A stretch of 64,000 nt of DNA, from contig CANDAE010000004.1 of NCBI GenBank assembly GCA_947382645.1, forward strand, positions 1 to 64,000, given 5' to 3'. The notes under the pieces are model-generated. The model did no database searches. It saw only the letters and a program-made list of their open reading frames with translations, and was not told the origin of the DNA. Shown here in pieces: positions 50,520 to 59,952 of the stretch. The position numbers and the translations under genes were made by a program. The DNA is from Suilimivivens sp009774465 (lineage in GTDB: Bacteria; Bacillota; Clostridia; Lachnospirales; Lachnospiraceae). The first letter of the stretch is position 1; each line of letters opens with the position of its first letter.

Positions 50520-51791
50520 ATGAAAATACTGATAGTGGGGAGCGGCGGCAGAGAGCATGCAATAGCGGCCAGTGTGGCAAAAAGCCCGAAAGTAAGTAAA
50601 ATCTATTGTGCGCCTGGAAATGCGGGAATTGGTCTGATTGCGGAATGCGTGCCTGTTGGCGCAATGGAATTTGACAAAATTACTGCATTTGCAAAGGAAA
50701 AAGAAATTGATCTTACCATTGTGGGAATGGACGATCCCTTAGTGGGCGGTCTTGTTGACGAGCTGGAAAAGGAAGGACTTCGTGTATTTGGCCCAAGAAA
50801 GAATGCTGCAATTTTGGAAGGCAGCAAGGCTTTTTCCAAGGATCTTATGAAAAAATATCACATTCCAACAGCAGCATATGAAACCTTTGATTCTGCGCAG
50901 GAAGCTTTAGATTATTTGGAAAGCGCCCAGTATCCTATTGTGTTGAAGGCGGACGGCCTTGCCCTTGGGAAAGGCGTTTTGATCTGTCAGGATCTTAAGG
51001 AGGCAAAGGAAGGCGTTAAGACAATTATGCTGGATAAGCAGTTTGGCACTGCCGGCAACCGCCTTGTAATAGAAGAGTTTATGACAGGAAGAGAAGTCTC
51101 CGTCCTTTCCTATGTGGATGGTAAAACAATTAAGACCATGACTTCCGCACAGGACCATAAACGGGCGCTGGACGGAGATCAGGGGCTGAATACCGGCGGA
51201 ATGGGAACCTTTTCTCCCAGTCCCTTTTATACAAAAGAAGTGGATGAATTTTGCAGGAAGAACATTTATCAGGCGACGGTGGACGCTATGGCGGCGGAAG
51301 GAAGAGAATTTAAGGGAATTATCTTTTTCGGACTTATGTTAACCGAAAAAGGCCCCAGGGTTCTTGAATATAATGCCAGATTTGGAGATCCTGAGGCACA
51401 GGTAGTGCTTCCACGAATGAAAAATGATATTATTGAAGTAATGGAAGCATGTATTGACGGAAGGCTGGATCAGATTGATCTTCAGTTTGAAGATAATGCA
51501 GCAGTCTGTGTTGTTTTAGCCTCAGAAGGGTATCCTGTAAAATATGAAAAAGGTTTTTTGATAGATGGACTTGAAAAATTTGAAGGGCAGGATTCTTATT
51601 TCTGTTTTCATGCAGGAACGAAGAAAACAGATCAGGGGATTGTGACAAACGGAGGAAGAGTTCTTGGGATTACTGCAAAGGGCAGAGATCTTAAGGAGGC
51701 AAGGAAAAATGCCTACGAAGCGACACAATGGATCAATTTTGAAAATAAATATATGCGTCACGATATAGGGAAGGCAATCGAAGAAGCATAA
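50520..51791 (+). CDS. purD: phosphoribosylamine-glycine ligase
   Basis: A 423-residue ATP-grasp enzyme that joins glycine to phosphoribosylamine. Motifs: MKILIVGSGGREHAIA, the VLKADGLALGKGVLIC ATP-grasp strand, and EYNARFGDPEAQVVLPRM. 34 bases after purN, same operon. Confidence 0.97.
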   Translation: MKILIVGSGGREHAIAASVAKSPKVSKIYCAPGNAGIGLIAECVPVGAMEFDKITAFAKEKEIDLTIVGMDDPLVGGLVDELEKEGLRVFGPRKNAAILEGSKAFSKDLMKKYHIPTAAYETFDSAQEALDYLESAQYPIVLKADGLALGKGVLICQDLKEAKEGVKTIMLDKQFGTAGNRLVIEEFMTGREVSVLSYVDGKTIKTMTSAQDHKRALDGDQGLNTGGMGTFSPSPFYTKEVDEFCRKNIYQATVDAMAAEGREFKGIIFFGLMLTEKGPRVLEYNARFGDPEAQVVLPRMKNDIIEVMEACIDGRLDQIDLQFEDNAAVCVVLASEGYPVKYEKGFLIDGLEKFEGQDSYFCFHAGTKKTDQGIVTNGGRVLGITAKGRDLKEARKNAYEATQWINFENKYMRHDIGKAIEEA

Positions 51792-51807
51792 GAAGGGGGA
51801 TGGGTGC

Positions 51808-52278
51808 ATGGCAGAAAAAATGCGGAAAAAACTGCTTCAAACAGAGTTGGATAGGCCTACTTTATGTGAAAAGTGCGGCGGAGTTTTGGTTTACAAGGGA
51901 ATAGGCGAGTACCAATGTGAAGAGTGCGGTGCTCTGGAGTATGATGAGTATGGAAAAGTGCGCAATTATCTGGAAAAGCACAGGGGGGCAAATGTAGCGG
52001 AGATATCCGGTGAAACAGGTGTATCACATAAGGCAATCCGGGAGATGATTAAAGAAAAGAGGTTTGAGGTCATTGATAACCGGGGTGGGTATTTAAGGTG
52101 CGAAATATGTGGAGAAGGTATCACCAGCGGACGACTTTGCAGCAAATGTGAGGAAAGCTATCACAGAGATGTGGAAGCCAAGGCACGGGAGGAAAGAAAG
52201 AAAGGCATGACAATGACAGGCTACGGAGAAGCGACAACCGGAGAACGCGGAAGCAAGCGTTATACAAGAGAAAGATAA
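51808..52278 (+). CDS. zinc-ribbon protein with HTH, YvyF-like
   Basis: A 156-residue protein with two zinc-ribbon motifs: CEKCGG...CEECGA (about 20-40) and CEICGEG...CSKCEE (about 97-115). Between them is a helix-turn-helix-like segment (NVAEISGETGVSHKAIREMI). The arrangement recalls YvyF-type flagellar-operon proteins, though no flagellar genes are near. It starts 16 bases after purD and 12 bases before the SH3 gene, so it could be a regulator in this transcript. Function unknown. Confidence 0.65.
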   Translation: MAEKMRKKLLQTELDRPTLCEKCGGVLVYKGIGEYQCEECGALEYDEYGKVRNYLEKHRGANVAEISGETGVSHKAIREMIKEKRFEVIDNRGGYLRCEICGEGITSGRLCSKCEESYHRDVEAKAREERKKGMTMTGYGEATTGERGSKRYTRER

Positions 52279-52290
52279 GGAGAAAGTAAA

Positions 52291-53679
52291 TTGAAGAAGT
52301 TAAGGATACGAATGGAAAAAATCAGCTTGATCAAAGGAATCGCTGCTGTGGCTTTTATGGCAGTTATATTTTATATGACTGCATTTACCAGTTTGGCTGC
52401 AGAAGGTACGGTAACTGCAGAAACTGTTAATATTCGTAAGGAAACGAGTACGGACAGTGAAGTGGTTGGGAGTACTGTAAAAGGTAAAAAAATAGATATT
52501 CTGGAAGCAGTCAAGGACAGCTCAGGAACTGTATGGTATAAAGTGGCCATCTCGGGGGGCGGATATGGTTATATCAGAAGCGACTGTGTAAGCACTACGG
52601 AGACAATTACGGTAAGTGAGACAAGTACGATTACAACTGATGCCGGAACTACCGCAAAACCTGCTGATACGGTTCCCACATCAATAGGAGAACAGCAGGC
52701 GGTGATCAGTGCCCAGACGAATGTCAGAGTCCGTACCGGAGCATCCACACAACATGATACGGTAACCTCTCTTCCCAATGGAACACCGATTACTTTGATT
52801 GGCGAAGCAAATGACAGTCAGGGGAAAAAATGGTATCAGATTACCTGTGACTACAATGGAAGAAAAATAGAAGGATATGTACTTGCTTCTTTAACTGCTC
52901 CTTCTTCCGGTGAAAGTACCAGTGAAGGCACCAATGAAGGAAGCCAGGAAGGCGGACAGACAGAAGGAAATCCGGAAGGAACAGAAGGTGGTGAAAATCC
53001 CGAGCAGACGCCGGAGGAAGGTACAGAAGGCACTCCGGAAGAAAGCGCAGGGGAAACACCTCCGGAAGCACCCCAGGAAGAACATAAGGATTATGAAATT
53101 GTATATGAACAGAATGAATCCGGTGAATATGAGTACTTTTTTAATAACTATATAGCAGGAAACCAGCAGAGTGTCAGCAACCTTCTTGCAGTGGTGGAGT
53201 CCAATGAAAAACTGCAGGGACAGATAAAAACTGGAAAAATAATTATTATTGTGCTTGCAGCGGTTATTGTCCTTTTATTTATTGTAATTACAGTTTTAAT
53301 CTTTAAGGTCAGAGATTTGTCTTATGAATATGATGAGGACGAGGATGAGGAAGAAGAGGAGGAAGAGCCTGCTCCTGTGAAGAAACGTGTGAGGAGACGC
53401 ACAGAAGAAGAGGAAGAACCTCCTGTAAAGAAGCGTGTGAAAAAGCAGGCAGAAGAAGAGGATGATGCACCGGTCAGAAGGAAAAAGCCGGCGGCTTCAG
53501 GAACAGCAGAACGTCCTGTAAGATCCGGCAGGCCCCGCGCAAAGGAAGAGAAGGAATTGTATGCGGCGGAAAAGAAGGAACCGGTTAAGAAGCCGGTTGC
53601 AAGAAAACCCCAAAATTTTCTGGTGGATGATGACGAATTTGAATTTGAATTTTTAAACATGGATGATAAAGACCTGTAA
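52291..53679 (+). CDS. SH3-domain membrane protein with long charged tail
   Basis: A 462-residue protein. N-terminal signal/anchor (about 14-36, ending SLA) and two bacterial SH3 domains (about 39-105 and 130-200; GTVTAETVNIRKETSTDSEVVG and SAQTNVRVRTGASTQHDTV). A Glu/Gly/Pro-rich linker (about 208-270), a membrane segment (about 317-338) and an acidic-then-basic cytoplasmic tail (about 345-462, VKKRVRRR and VKKRVKKQ blocks) follow. SH3b domains usually bind peptidoglycan, so it may link wall and cytoplasm. TTG 52291 follows AAGGAGAAAG; ATG 52312 is an alternative start. Confidence 0.75.
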   Translation: MKKLRIRMEKISLIKGIAAVAFMAVIFYMTAFTSLAAEGTVTAETVNIRKETSTDSEVVGSTVKGKKIDILEAVKDSSGTVWYKVAISGGGYGYIRSDCVSTTETITVSETSTITTDAGTTAKPADTVPTSIGEQQAVISAQTNVRVRTGASTQHDTVTSLPNGTPITLIGEANDSQGKKWYQITCDYNGRKIEGYVLASLTAPSSGESTSEGTNEGSQEGGQTEGNPEGTEGGENPEQTPEEGTEGTPEESAGETPPEAPQEEHKDYEIVYEQNESGEYEYFFNNYIAGNQQSVSNLLAVVESNEKLQGQIKTGKIIIIVLAAVIVLLFIVITVLIFKVRDLSYEYDEDEDEEEEEEEPAPVKKRVRRRTEEEEEPPVKKRVKKQAEEEDDAPVRRKKPAASGTAERPVRSGRPRAKEEKELYAAEKKEPVKKPVARKPQNFLVDDDEFEFEFLNMDDKDL

Positions 53680-53684
53680 GTATA

Positions 53685-53712
53685 AGGAGGAATAGCGTCA
53701 GCTATTCCTCTT
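53685..53712 (+). promoter_or_regulatory. hairpin ahead of the GntR/clpC genes, sequestering AGGAGG
   Basis: GAGGAATAGC (53687-53696) pairs with GCTATTCCTC (53701-53710) around GTCA, extended by A-U and G-U pairs. No U-run follows, so it is not a typical terminator; it could be an operator for GntR autoregulation, an mRNA processing site, or a mark between transcripts. Confidence 0.5.
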
Positions 53713-53725
53713 AAAGGATATGCAT

Positions 53726-54100
53726 ATGATAATTGAAGTGGATTTTAATAGTGATGAGGCGTTATATCTACAGCTTCGTAATCAGATTATTTTAGGAATT
53801 GCAGCAGAGCAGATTCAGGAAGGAGATGCACTGCCATCCGTCAGGCAGTTAGCGGATGATATCGGCATTAATATGCACACGGTTAACAAAGCTTACACTG
53901 TATTAAAACAGGAAGGCTTTTTAAAGGTGGATCGGAGAAAGGGCGCTGTAATTGCACTGGACATTGATAAATTAAGATGTCTGGAAGAAATGAATGATGA
54001 ATTACGGGTAATTCTTGCAAAAGGAATCTGTAAAGGGATTTCCAGGGAGGAAGTGTACCGGGTGGTGGACGAAGTATATAGAGAATTTGGAGGAATTTAA
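53726..54100 (+). CDS. GntR-family regulator (YtrA-like)
   Basis: A 124-residue regulator with the N-terminal GntR HTH: LQLRNQIILGIAAEQIQEGD, ALPSVRQLADDIGINMHTVNKAYTVLKQEGFL. The short C-terminal part (about 75-124) marks the YtrA-like subgroup without a large ligand domain. Start ATG 53726 follows AAAGGA; ATG 53720 is too close. clpC begins one base after its stop, suggesting that it controls clpC in place of CtsR. Confidence 0.85.
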   Translation: MIIEVDFNSDEALYLQLRNQIILGIAAEQIQEGDALPSVRQLADDIGINMHTVNKAYTVLKQEGFLKVDRRKGAVIALDIDKLRCLEEMNDELRVILAKGICKGISREEVYRVVDEVYREFGGI

Positions 54101-54101
54101 A

Positions 54102-56549
54102 ATGCAGTCAGGTGGTTTTACGGATAAGGCAAAGACAGCGTTAATGCTGGCAAAGAAGGCAGCAGGAAGGATGTACGCCGGATATATAGGGACGGAGCAT
54201 ATTCTGGTAGGGCTGTTAAAGGAAAAGACCGGAGTTGCAGCCAGAGTGCTGGAGGAAAATGGCGCTGATGAAGAAAAAATCATGGAAATGATAAAAGAGC
54301 TGATCGTCCCGGAAACGACAGTATCTGTAAAAGAGCGGGAAGGATATTCTCCCAGAGCCCAGGAGGTTTTGGAAGAAGCACACAGACAGGCGGATCGTTT
54401 TGACGCTGAAAAAACCGGAACAGAGCACATTTTTCTGGCATTATTAAAAGGCGGTGAAAATGTGGCGGTGCGTCTGCTTAATACCCTGGGAATGTCCGTT
54501 CAAAAGCTGTATGTAGACACGCTGGTAGCAATGGGAGAAAACGGAGGACTGTACAAAGAAGACCTGGGCAAAAAGCAAAATAAAAAGAGCAGGCAGACGT
54601 CAACGCTGGAGCAGTACAGCAGAGATCTTACAGCGCTTGCAGCGGCAGGAAACCTGGATCCTGTGATTGGAAGGGAAAGTGAAATTAAGCGGGTGATTGA
54701 AATTTTAAGCCGCAGAACAAAAAATAATCCCTGCCTGATTGGAGAACCGGGGGTAGGGAAAACTGCTGTCGTTGAAGGTCTTGCCCTGCGCATTGTAGCA
54801 GGGCAAGTGCCCGCTACGGTGCAGAACAAAAGGCTGCTTACCCTTGATCTTTCAGGGATGGTGGCAGGATCAAAATACAGGGGAGAATTTGAAGAGAGAA
54901 TCAAAAGAGTGATTCGCGAAGTACAGGAGGATGGAAATGTAATTCTCTTTTTGGATGAAATGCATACCATCATTGGAGCCGGCGGCGCAGAAGGGGCAAT
55001 TGATGCATCAAATATTTTAAAGCCTTCGCTGGCAAGAGGTGAACTGCAGTTAATCGGAGCCACTACAGTGGCGGAATATCATAAATATGTGGAAAAGGAT
55101 GCTGCTTTGGAGAGACGCTTTCAATCGGTTTACGTAGAAGAGCCTTCTATGCAGGAAGCGGTAAATATTCTTAAGGGAGTGGCGCCTAAATATGAAGAGC
55201 ATCATAAGGTGACTATTACAGATGAGGCGATTCAGGCTGCGGTACAGTTGTCCCAAAGATATATTAATGACAGAAATCTTCCGGATAAGGCAATTGATCT
55301 GATTGATGAGGCAGCTTCCGCCCTCCGGCTTAAAAACATGCATACGCCTGAAAAATTAAAGGAAATGGCGGAGCGGATTTCACAGATTGATGAGGAAGTG
55401 GAGCAGTGCCTTAAGGAGCAGAATCTGGAAAAAGCTGCTTTGGTCAGGGCAGAACAGGAAAAGCTGATAAAGAAATATGAGCGCACCAAAGAAAAAATAC
55501 GAAAAGAGCAGGCGGAAAGCGGTTTAGCTGTAGGAGAAAATGAAATTGCAGAAGTAGTGGCTTCCTGGACGAAAATTCCTGTGAAAAAATTGACAGAGAA
55601 GGAAAGCGAAAGACTGCTTAAACTGGAAAAGATTCTCCATAAGAGGGTGATTGGCCAGGAAGCGGCAGTTTCAGCCGTATCACGGGCGATTCGAAGAGGA
55701 AGAGTCGGCCTGCAGGATCCCAACAGGCCCATTGGCTCATTTCTCTTTTTAGGGCCTACCGGTGTGGGAAAGACCGAACTGAGCAAGGCTCTTGCAGAGG
55801 CCATGTTTGGTTCTGAAAGTGCTTTGATCCGTGTGGATATGTCAGAATACATGGAAGGCCATTCGGTATCAAAAATGATAGGCTCGCCTCCGGGCTATGT
55901 TGGTTTTGAGGAGGGAGGCCAATTAAGTGAAAAGGTTCGTAAAAATCCCTACTCAGTGGTATTGTTTGATGAAATTGAAAAGGCACATCAGGATGTGTTT
56001 AATGTGCTTTTACAGGTATTGGATGACGGGCATATTACAGATTCCAAGGGCAGAAAGGTCAGCTTTAAAAATACCATACTTATTATGACATCAAATGCCG
56101 GAGCACAGAGAATTATTGCACCTAAGAATCTCGGTTTCTTTGCGGAAACAACCAGGGAACAGGATTACGAGAAAATGAAAGCCGGAGTGATGGAAGAAGT
56201 AAAAAGGCTTTTTAAACCGGAGTTCATCAATCGTATTGATGAAATTATGGTATTCCAGCCGCTTACGGATAAGGAAATGCATGAGATTATAAATCTTCTT
56301 GCAGATAATCTGGCGGAAAGATGTGAAAAACAGATGCAGATCAGGCTGTCTTTAAGCAGCGCATTAAGAGAACACATTGTCAGTACTTATTCGGATGATA
56401 AGATGGGGGCAAGGCCGTTAAAGAGAGCGATTCAGAATGTGGTTGAGGACAAACTTGCCGAAGAAATACTGGAAGGCCGCATTTTGCGGGGGGATAAGGT
56501 GACAGCCGGATACCGGGAAGGAAAAGTAACATTTACAACAAAAAAATAA
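54102..56549 (+). CDS. clpC: ATP-dependent Clp protease ATP-binding subunit ClpC
   Basis: An 815-residue Hsp100 unfoldase that feeds proteins to ClpP. N domain with two repeats (about 1-145), AAA-1 with Walker A GEPGVGKT (about 214-221), a UVR/middle region (about 410-460) and AAA-2 with GPTGVGKTE (about 551-559), then a C-terminal D2-small domain. ATG 54102 follows TTGGAGGAA; a longer frame overlaps the GntR gene. Unlike Bacillus, no ctsR-mcsA-mcsB precede it here. Confidence 0.95.
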   Translation: MQSGGFTDKAKTALMLAKKAAGRMYAGYIGTEHILVGLLKEKTGVAARVLEENGADEEKIMEMIKELIVPETTVSVKEREGYSPRAQEVLEEAHRQADRFDAEKTGTEHIFLALLKGGENVAVRLLNTLGMSVQKLYVDTLVAMGENGGLYKEDLGKKQNKKSRQTSTLEQYSRDLTALAAAGNLDPVIGRESEIKRVIEILSRRTKNNPCLIGEPGVGKTAVVEGLALRIVAGQVPATVQNKRLLTLDLSGMVAGSKYRGEFEERIKRVIREVQEDGNVILFLDEMHTIIGAGGAEGAIDASNILKPSLARGELQLIGATTVAEYHKYVEKDAALERRFQSVYVEEPSMQEAVNILKGVAPKYEEHHKVTITDEAIQAAVQLSQRYINDRNLPDKAIDLIDEAASALRLKNMHTPEKLKEMAERISQIDEEVEQCLKEQNLEKAALVRAEQEKLIKKYERTKEKIRKEQAESGLAVGENEIAEVVASWTKIPVKKLTEKESERLLKLEKILHKRVIGQEAAVSAVSRAIRRGRVGLQDPNRPIGSFLFLGPTGVGKTELSKALAEAMFGSESALIRVDMSEYMEGHSVSKMIGSPPGYVGFEEGGQLSEKVRKNPYSVVLFDEIEKAHQDVFNVLLQVLDDGHITDSKGRKVSFKNTILIMTSNAGAQRIIAPKNLGFFAETTREQDYEKMKAGVMEEVKRLFKPEFINRIDEIMVFQPLTDKEMHEIINLLADNLAERCEKQMQIRLSLSSALREHIVSTYSDDKMGARPLKRAIQNVVEDKLAEEILEGRILRGDKVTAGYREGKVTFTTKK

Positions 56550-56556
56550 TAAGATT

Positions 56557-56585
56557 TTGTAGAAAAACAGTGCAATTTGTATTAT
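56557..56585 (+). promoter_or_regulatory. predicted promoter downstream of clpC
   Basis: TTGTAG (56557-56562) and TATTAT (56580-56585), 17-base spacing, 34 bases ahead of the next start. Confidence 0.65.
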
Positions 56586-56618
56586 ACTGTAGCTACAAAC
56601 TATCAGGAGGAAATACAG

Positions 56619-57032
56619 ATGGCAGTAGTAGTAGAATTGCTTCGCAGCGAGACGGATGGTGCGATCAGTTTTGGCAATCATAAGTTGCAGCAAAAGGCGA
56701 AAGTAGAAGATTTCGAGCACGAGGGGGATATTCTTAAGGTTAAGACTTATCAGGCAATGACCAAGCTTGAGAAAAATGGAATGTTTTTGTATGAGTCTGT
56801 ACCTGGAACCAGTGTTCTTGCATTCCATGAAAGTGAAAAAGGAGTGGAATTTATCGCAGAAGGAAACGGAGATGCACAAATTACCATAGGCCTTATGGAT
56901 GATACGGAATATGAAGTATTTGTGGGAGATGAGAGCATAGGCACTATGCGGACCGGTCTTGGCGGAAAACTGAGCTTGAGTGTAGAGCTGGAGGAAGATA
57001 AGGAAGTACCTGTAAAAGTCAGACAAGTCTAA
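56619..57032 (+). CDS. conserved beta-rich protein of unknown function
   Basis: A 137-residue soluble protein (MAVVVELLRSETDGAISFGN, KVEDFEHEGDILKVKTYQAMTK, SVPGTSVLAF, DTEYEVFVGDESIGTMRTGLGGKLSLSVEL). The strand-rich pattern suggests a small beta-barrel or sandwich. I do not recognise the family. The start ATG 56619 follows CAGGAGG; it has its own promoter and terminator, so it is a single-gene unit between clpC and radA. Confidence 0.7.
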   Translation: MAVVVELLRSETDGAISFGNHKLQQKAKVEDFEHEGDILKVKTYQAMTKLEKNGMFLYESVPGTSVLAFHESEKGVEFIAEGNGDAQITIGLMDDTEYEVFVGDESIGTMRTGLGGKLSLSVELEEDKEVPVKVRQV

Positions 57033-57048
57033 AAGTTTAAACATGCCG

Positions 57049-57075
57049 GCACCGGAGATTTTCTCCGGTGCTTTG
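57049..57075 (+). terminator. terminator hairpin before radA
   Basis: GCACCGGAGA (57049-57058) pairs perfectly with TCTCCGGTGC (57062-57071), followed by TTTGTAT. Confidence 0.75.
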
Positions 57076-57139
57076 TATATCAATAAGCTGTCCTGCGAAG
57101 CTTACAGGCGCTTGATACAATGGGAAAAGGAAAAAGAAG

Positions 57140-58513
57140 ATGGCAAAAGGAAAGACAACATCAGTATTTTACTGTCAGAGCTGTGGATACGAATCCTCCA
57201 AATGGATGGGACAGTGTCCGGGATGCAGGCAGTGGAATACTTTTGTGGAAGAGACGGTCAGCACAGCAGAAATAAAAAGCGGGATGGGAGCGCGCAAGCA
57301 GATTAAGGAAAAGGCACAGCCCCGTGTACTGTCCGAAATTACAATTAAAGATGAGGATAAGATTCTCACCGGAATTGGAGAATTGGACAGGGTGTTAGGC
57401 GGCGGGATTGTGCAGGGTTCGCTTACTTTGGTAGGAGGAGATCCGGGAATCGGAAAGTCGACTCTGCTTTTGCAGGTGTGCAGAAATCTGGCGGATGCCG
57501 GTCATAAGGTGCTATATATCTCCGGAGAAGAATCGGGAACCCAGATTAAAATACGGGCGGACCGTATTGGCAGCTTTTCAAAAAATATGCTGCTTTTGTG
57601 TGAGACCAGCTTGGAAACCATAGAGGAAGCCATTCGCAGTCAGGTGCCGGAAGTGGTTGTGATTGATTCCATTCAGACTATGTATAAGGACGGGATTTCC
57701 TCTGCACCGGGCAGTGTTTCCCAGGTAAGGGAATCAACTGCAGTGTTTCTTCAGCTTGCAAAGGGACTTGGCGTTTCTATTTTTATTGTTGGACATGTGA
57801 CTAAAGAGGGAACTGTGGCAGGCCCAAGAGTTTTAGAACATATGGTAGATGCTGTTTTATATTTTGAAGGGGACAGACATGCCTCTTACCGTATTTTAAG
57901 AGGTGTCAAGAACCGGTTTGGCTCCACCAATGAGATTGGAGTTTTTGAAATGGAAGCGGCGGGACTTAGAGAAGTAATGAATCCGTCCGAATTTATGCTA
58001 AGCGGCAAACCGGAGGAGGCAAGCGGCTCTATTGTTGTATGCTCTATGGAAGGAACCCGTCCCATGTTGATTGAAATACAGGCTCTTGTGTGTCATACAA
58101 GCTTTGGCATTCCAAGGCGGCAGACCATTGGAACGGATTTTAACCGGGTAAACCTTTTGATTGCTGTTTTGGAAAAAAGACTGGGGCTTGCACTTGGAAA
58201 CTGTGATGCCTATGTGAACATTGCAGGCGGAATCAGGATCACAGAGCCGGCAATTGACCTTGGAATTGCAATGGCTGTCGTTTCCAGCTTTAAAAATAAA
58301 AGCATTGATAATAAAATGATTGCCATAGGCGAAGTGGGATTAAGCGGTGAAGTGCGTGCGGTAAGTCAGATACAGGCGAGGGTACAGGAAGCCAGAAAAC
58401 TTGGTTTTACTTCCTGTGTGATTCCGTCAGTATGTCTGGAAAGCGTAAAGGAAATAAAAGATATTAAAATAACAGGAGTTAAGACAGTAAAGGATGCAAT
58501 GAACCTTTTGTAG
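57140..58513 (+). CDS. radA: DNA repair protein RadA
   Basis: A 457-residue RecA-like helicase that helps branch migration in recombination. N-terminal zinc finger CQSCGY...CPGC (about 9-27), Walker A GDPGIGKST, the RadA-specific KNRFGSTNEIGVFEM and a C-terminal Lon-like domain (about 350-457). Full length. The start ATG 57140 follows AAAAGAAG. A shadow frame from 57043 overlaps its start and is ignored. Confidence 0.95.
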   Translation: MAKGKTTSVFYCQSCGYESSKWMGQCPGCRQWNTFVEETVSTAEIKSGMGARKQIKEKAQPRVLSEITIKDEDKILTGIGELDRVLGGGIVQGSLTLVGGDPGIGKSTLLLQVCRNLADAGHKVLYISGEESGTQIKIRADRIGSFSKNMLLLCETSLETIEEAIRSQVPEVVVIDSIQTMYKDGISSAPGSVSQVRESTAVFLQLAKGLGVSIFIVGHVTKEGTVAGPRVLEHMVDAVLYFEGDRHASYRILRGVKNRFGSTNEIGVFEMEAAGLREVMNPSEFMLSGKPEEASGSIVVCSMEGTRPMLIEIQALVCHTSFGIPRRQTIGTDFNRVNLLIAVLEKRLGLALGNCDAYVNIAGGIRITEPAIDLGIAMAVVSSFKNKSIDNKMIAIGEVGLSGEVRAVSQIQARVQEARKLGFTSCVIPSVCLESVKEIKDIKITGVKTVKDAMNLL

Positions 58514-58683
58514 ACAGCAGTTTGCCGGAAAACGGACCAGGAAATGAAAATAAAGTATTCAAATTGAATATTTTATGGTAAGATAGTATGAAAATAAATT
58601 TTCTTACTTTGTATTTTGGCAGTGTCGCAGGCAATACCTGCGATATATATGGGGAATAATAAACTTTGCTTATACAAAAGGCT

Positions 58684-58724
58684 AAAGGAGGTATACGCAG
58701 TATTGCAGACATACCTGCAATGTG
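58684..58724 (+). promoter_or_regulatory. ribosome binding site and hairpin ahead of the LCP start
   Basis: AAAGGAGG (58684-58691) lies 30 bases before GTG 58722, too far for normal use. Between them ATTGCAG (58702-58708) pairs with CTGCAAT (58715-58721). Looping out this 20-base hairpin leaves 10 bases between the SD and the GTG, a functional distance. A second hairpin, TCGCAGG/CCTGCGA, lies at 58624-58642. Confidence 0.45.
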
Positions 58725-59819
58725 CAAAAGAAAAGAATGGAAAAGAAAAAATGGATCAGACACATTCCATTATTTATTCTGGAGTTTGTTGTGCTTGCGG
58801 CAGCGGCCTGTGTTTTATACATTACTCTTAAGGCAACTGATAAAGAAGGCGGTGCGGTTAAAGATAATCTTCAAAGAGAAAATATTGCCGTCAATGAAGA
58901 GGTAAAAGTAAAGATTGAAGAAACAGAAGAAGTAGGTCAGGACAGTGTCTATACAGGGGTTATCAATGTGGCGTTTTTTGGAGTAGATGCCCGGGATGGC
59001 AGTCTGGGAAAAGGAAACAGAAGTGATACCATTATGATCTGCTCTGTCAATATGGACACCCATGAGGTAAGGCTGATCTCCATATACAGGGATACTTATC
59101 TGAATTTGGGAAATGATGTTTACAAAAAATGTAATGCGGCATATGCAAGAGGCGGTCCGGAACAGGCCATTGGCATGATTAACACAAATACCGATTTATA
59201 TGTGACTGATTATGTGACGGTAGGTTTTGAAGGACTGATGAAAGCTGTGGATGCATTAGGCGGTGTTGAAATGGATATTACGGAAACGGAAATGATTCAT
59301 TTGAACAATTATCAAAGCACAATGGCAGCAGAAATGGGAATAGAATATACCCCTGTAACTACAGCAGGAATGCAGAATTTAAACGGGCTCCAGGCTACGG
59401 CCTACTGCCGGATTCGTTATGGCGGCGGGGATGATTTCAGACGTGCCGAAAGGCAGAGAGATTTATTAACAGCCATGATGGAAAAAGGAAAGACAGCTTC
59501 CATAAGCACATTGACAGAGGCTGTGAACGCAGTACTCCCCAATGTACAGACATCACTTGATATTGAAGACATTATTTCCATGCTTGGGGTACTGGCTGAT
59601 TTTCAGGTGACTGTAAGTGATGGTTTTCCTTTTGAAGGGATGAGAAATGGCGGTACGATCAGGACGGAAGGCTCCTGCGTGGTACCTACTTCCCTGGAAG
59701 ATAATGTTGTCAAGCTCCATCAGATGCTTTATGATGAAGAAAATTATGAACCATCTAAGGAAGTAAAGGAATTCAGCAGAATCATAGAAGAGGATACGGA
59801 AGATTATCTGCAGTATTGA
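58722..59819 (+). CDS. LytR-CpsA-Psr (LCP) family protein
   Basis: A 365-residue membrane protein with one N-terminal anchor (about 14-36) and an extracytoplasmic LCP domain (about 75-270). LCP enzymes attach teichoic acids or other polymers from lipid carriers to peptidoglycan. Key motifs: VAFFGVDARDG, GNRSDTIMICSVN, and the arginine-rich RLISIYRDTYL; the AYCRIRYGGGDDFRRAERQR segment matches the family's R..D..R pattern. The start is taken as GTG 58722 because of the hairpin-spaced SD; ATG 58737 is an alternative. Confidence 0.88.
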   Translation: MQKKRMEKKKWIRHIPLFILEFVVLAAAACVLYITLKATDKEGGAVKDNLQRENIAVNEEVKVKIEETEEVGQDSVYTGVINVAFFGVDARDGSLGKGNRSDTIMICSVNMDTHEVRLISIYRDTYLNLGNDVYKKCNAAYARGGPEQAIGMINTNTDLYVTDYVTVGFEGLMKAVDALGGVEMDITETEMIHLNNYQSTMAAEMGIEYTPVTTAGMQNLNGLQATAYCRIRYGGGDDFRRAERQRDLLTAMMEKGKTASISTLTEAVNAVLPNVQTSLDIEDIISMLGVLADFQVTVSDGFPFEGMRNGGTIRTEGSCVVPTSLEDNVVKLHQMLYDEENYEPSKEVKEFSRIIEEDTEDYLQY

Positions 59820-59890
59820 TGCTGTATTGACACTGGTATTGGTACTGACTTGAAACAGCTGATATTGAAACAGTTGACTTGAAAAAGTTG

Positions 59891-59920
59891 TTGACAGAGA
59901 TATATATTATAAGCTATAAT
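59891..59920 (+). promoter_or_regulatory. predicted strong promoter of tRNA-Trp
   Basis: TTGACA (59891-59896) and TATAAT (59915-59920) match the consensus exactly, with 18-base spacing. Confidence 0.8.
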
Positions 59921-59952
59921 AGCATTCGGTGGTTTTAAGAAACCATCGATAA

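Noticed and set aside
52290..53680. Antisense reading frames opposite the SH3 protein with long Ser/Pro/Phe stretches
   Set aside because: They are mirror images of the Glu/Lys-rich coding strand; no RBS or promoter supports them.
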